DNA of 64,000 nt from Lachnospiraceae bacterium. GTDB lineage: Bacteria; Bacillota; Clostridia; Lachnospirales; Lachnospiraceae. This document shows positions 62,246-64,000 of the stretch, in pieces (position 1 is the stretch's first letter; every line of letters begins with the position of its first letter). The stretch spans positions 1-64,000 of the forward strand of contig CAJTFX010000010.1 of the NCBI GenBank assembly GCA_910575555.1. Direction: 5' to 3'. Position numbers and translations under genes: made by a program. The notes under the pieces were generated by a model. The model was not told the origin of the DNA. It ran no database searches and saw only the letters and a list, made by a program, of their open reading frames with translations.

Positions 62246-63076
62246 TCATGCCGCAATCACGCCAAAATACAGCAGCACCACTGCGCCAAGAACAATCCGG
62301 TACCATCCGAATACTTTAAAATCATGTTTCTTAATATACCCCATCAGGAAACGGATTACCACAATAGACACCACAAAAGATACAATCATTCCGGTAAACA
62401 GAATTCCAAGCTCCATGCCGGTGAAAACAAAGCCGAACTTTAATAATTTCAGAAAACTTGCGCCGAACATCACAGGAATTGCCAGGTAAAAGGTGAATTC
62501 CGCCGCCACGGTACGGGACACCCCAATCATCAGCGCGCCGATAATGGTTGCGCCGGAACGGGAGGTTCCCGGAAAAACTGCCGCTGCCAGCTGAAACATT
62601 CCGATGAGAAGAGCCACTTTGTAATCCAGCTCATCGGTGGTGCGGATCATGGGCTTCACGCCGCGGTTGTGGTTTTCTACAAGAATAAAGATAATTCCCA
62701 CCGCTATGAGCATTACTGCAACCACCCAGAAATTATACAGGTGTTCCTCCAGCCAGTCGTCAAAAAGCACGCCTACAATAGCCGCCGGGACACATGCCGC
62801 AACAATCTTGCCCCACAGATTCATAATATTCCAGTCAATCTTTAACTGCCTTCTCCGGTTTCTCTTCAGAGGAAAAATTTTATTCCAGAACAGCAAAACC
62901 ACCGCCAGAATCGCCCCCAGCTGAACCACCACAAGAAACATGTTCCAAAAGTCCTGAGAAACCTTCATGGGCATGATTTCCTCCAGCAAAATCATATGCC
63001 CTGTGCTGCTGACCGGAAGCCATTCAGTGATGCCCTCTACAATTCCGTATACTACCGCTTTTAAAATTTCTAACAT
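62246..63076 (-). CDS. uppP: Undecaprenyl-diphosphatase UppP (BacA)
   Basis: 276 residues with about eight helices. EGITEWLPVSSTGHMIL and FPGTSRSGATIIGALMIGVS are the two catalytic motifs. It regenerates undecaprenyl phosphate for peptidoglycan and for lipid-linked glycans such as those inferred at 41-52 kb. A leader hairpin (AACCTGTCC against GGATAGGTT, around 63098-63127) lies just before the ribosome site. Confidence 0.96.
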   Translation of the reverse strand: MLEILKAVVYGIVEGITEWLPVSSTGHMILLEEIMPMKVSQDFWNMFLVVVQLGAILAVVLLFWNKIFPLKRNRRRQLKIDWNIMNLWGKIVAACVPAAIVGVLFDDWLEEHLYNFWVVAVMLIAVGIIFILVENHNRGVKPMIRTTDELDYKVALLIGMFQLAAAVFPGTSRSGATIIGALMIGVSRTVAAEFTFYLAIPVMFGASFLKLLKFGFVFTGMELGILFTGMIVSFVVSIVVIRFLMGYIKKHDFKVFGWYRIVLGAVVLLYFGVIAA

Positions 63077-63240
63077 AATCCTTTATCCTTTCTGGAAACC
63101 TATCCGAAGCTTCTTTGGACAGGTTCAAATAAAACTCCGTTACAGTATATCACACTATGGGAGAATTTAGGAATAAATATGTTCAAAATTTTATTAATTT
63201 TTTATTTTAGATGGAACTATAAATTGTTCCATCTCACTCC

Positions 63241-64000
63241 CTATCCCCTGATATTCACATCAATCTTCATTTCCATTTCCAGTTTCATCACCCTGGGGTT
63301 TGTTACAGCTTCTAATTTGGAAAAATTATGCATCGCCAGCTCTTTCACCTGTGAATCAATCTCCCTGGCCTCTTCTTCATTCACCAGGTTTCCGTTTTCC
63401 GGTTTGAGAACATTATCAATGACCGCAGAAGTATTTTTCGGTATCTCTAACTTATTCCGTCCCTCTTCGGAGCTGTTCACCTTATGATCCCGGTAACATA
63501 AATACCCCAAAAATCCCACCATAGGCCCAGTTACCAGTAATGCGATCAGCACCGGGCTGTTTTTGGTTATCTGCCTTAACCGGATCTGGGTATTTGATTC
63601 CTCGCCGTTTTTAAACATCTGATCCGCATTTATAATTTCTATGGCATGTCCGTCCTGATGGTAAACACCCACAACCGGCCGCTCCAGTCTGTTGTATATA
63701 CTGGAAAAAAAGGTTTTGCTCTCTTCCTTTGCTTTTTCAAATTTCTTTCGGTCCCTTTTTAAAGAATTCTCTTTTTGTCTCCTGAGTTCCTCAAGCATTT
63801 TATTGTATTTTTCCATTTCATCAGCGCCGGCTCTTTTGATTTTTTCCCAGACCTGTTCCAATACGCCGTCCAGCAGCGTTTCAAAAGCAGTCTCCAAAGA
63901 TTCCTGAAACAACACGGAAAAACTTTCAGCTAAATAGCGCCCCCGCACCCTGCATCTTAAATTATGATTGACAATGGAATTCAATTTTTTATAAAACCCG
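63241..64000 (-). CDS. Membrane protein of unknown function, 5' end beyond window
   Basis: About 252 residues are visible; the frame stays open to the right edge (GFYKKLNSIVNHN), so the TTG at 63984 is not taken as the start. A charged helical part (EKYNKMLEELRRQKENSLKR) precedes one membrane helix (SPVLIALLVTGPMVGFLGYL) and an outer C-terminal domain ending LEMEMKIDVNIRG. I do not recognise the family. Confidence 0.6.
   Translation of the reverse strand, partial: GFYKKLNSIVNHNLRCRVRGRYLAESFSVLFQESLETAFETLLDGVLEQVWEKIKRAGADEMEKYNKMLEELRRQKENSLKRDRKKFEKAKEESKTFFSSIYNRLERPVVGVYHQDGHAIEIINADQMFKNGEESNTQIRLRQITKNSPVLIALLVTGPMVGFLGYLCYRDHKVNSSEEGRNKLEIPKNTSAVIDNVLKPENGNLVNEEEAREIDSQVKELAMHNFSKLEAVTNPRVMKLEMEMKIDVNIRG

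Overview
The window reads as chromosome of a low-to-moderate GC, spore-forming Gram-positive anaerobe of the class Clostridia, most like a gut Lachnospiraceae. The reasons are the gene order hup-rqcP-yabP-yabQ-divIC-spoIIE-tilS-hpt-ftsH, other spore genes (CotS-like, SPOCS/LysM), secreted Fn3, Ig-like and BspA-type proteins, and sigma-A promoters and AGGAGG ribosome sites throughout. This is a family-level reading; I cannot name a species.

Layout. 1-1.4 kb: the 5' part of a broken transposase, a small membrane protein, tRNA-Leu and tRNA-Tyr with reiterated tRNA-Tyr 3' ends. 1.4-15 kb: a GH13 amylase-family enzyme, then the cell division/sporulation/housekeeping run (ftsH to hup, with the spoIIE promoter carrying a 21-bp spacer), phosphoglucomutase and a lipoprotein with an Asn-rich tail. 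15-24 kb: CotS-like protein, CCA-adding enzyme, YqeY, a PcsB-like NlpC/P60 hydrolase, a BspA-like surface protein, a SPOCS-LysM protein and veg. 24-25.3 kb: a small operon with a PIN-domain toxin candidate and a neighbour, both broken by single-base changes in poly-A runs. 25.4-30.3 kb: DNA polymerase IV and a heterodimeric ABC exporter. 31-41 kb: a surface-protein island with two paralogous 1.2-kilo-residue Fn3 proteins, an XRE regulator and an Ig-like protein with 18 GSTP repeats.

41-51.7 kb is a surface-glycan locus. A WecE-type sugar aminotransferase, an ArnC/DPM1-like polyprenyl-phosphate glycosyltransferase, a soluble ATP-grasp ligase, a CapK/PaaK-like adenylating enzyme, a sugar-transfer-associated ATP-grasp protein, a Wzx-like flippase and a GT-C membrane protein follow one promoter in tightly overlapping order, with a second GT-C protein converging on them. 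I infer that they build an amino-sugar on a lipid carrier, possibly amidate it, flip it and transfer it to a wall polymer. The sugar-transfer ATP-grasp gene is interrupted at a G10 tract where G9 would restore one frame, the signature of a phase-variable gene. A second C10/G10 tract lies upstream of the promoter of one Fn3 surface-protein gene, so surface variation may be the theme of the 31-52 kb region.

52-64 kb: an XRE regulator, a small palindromic MITE-like element, an RloA/RloB (AbiL-like) presumed defence pair, an ApbE/NusG-II/Gx membrane trio suggestive of extracytosolic flavin chemistry, a PrsA/SurA-like lipoprotein, mfd, pth, uppP and an unidentified membrane protein cut by the right edge. 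A family of long palindromic intergenic repeats sharing the core TGCCGGATTG and a TATATTT-type flank occurs at four sites (13.7, 26.7, 30.4 and 56.5 kb).
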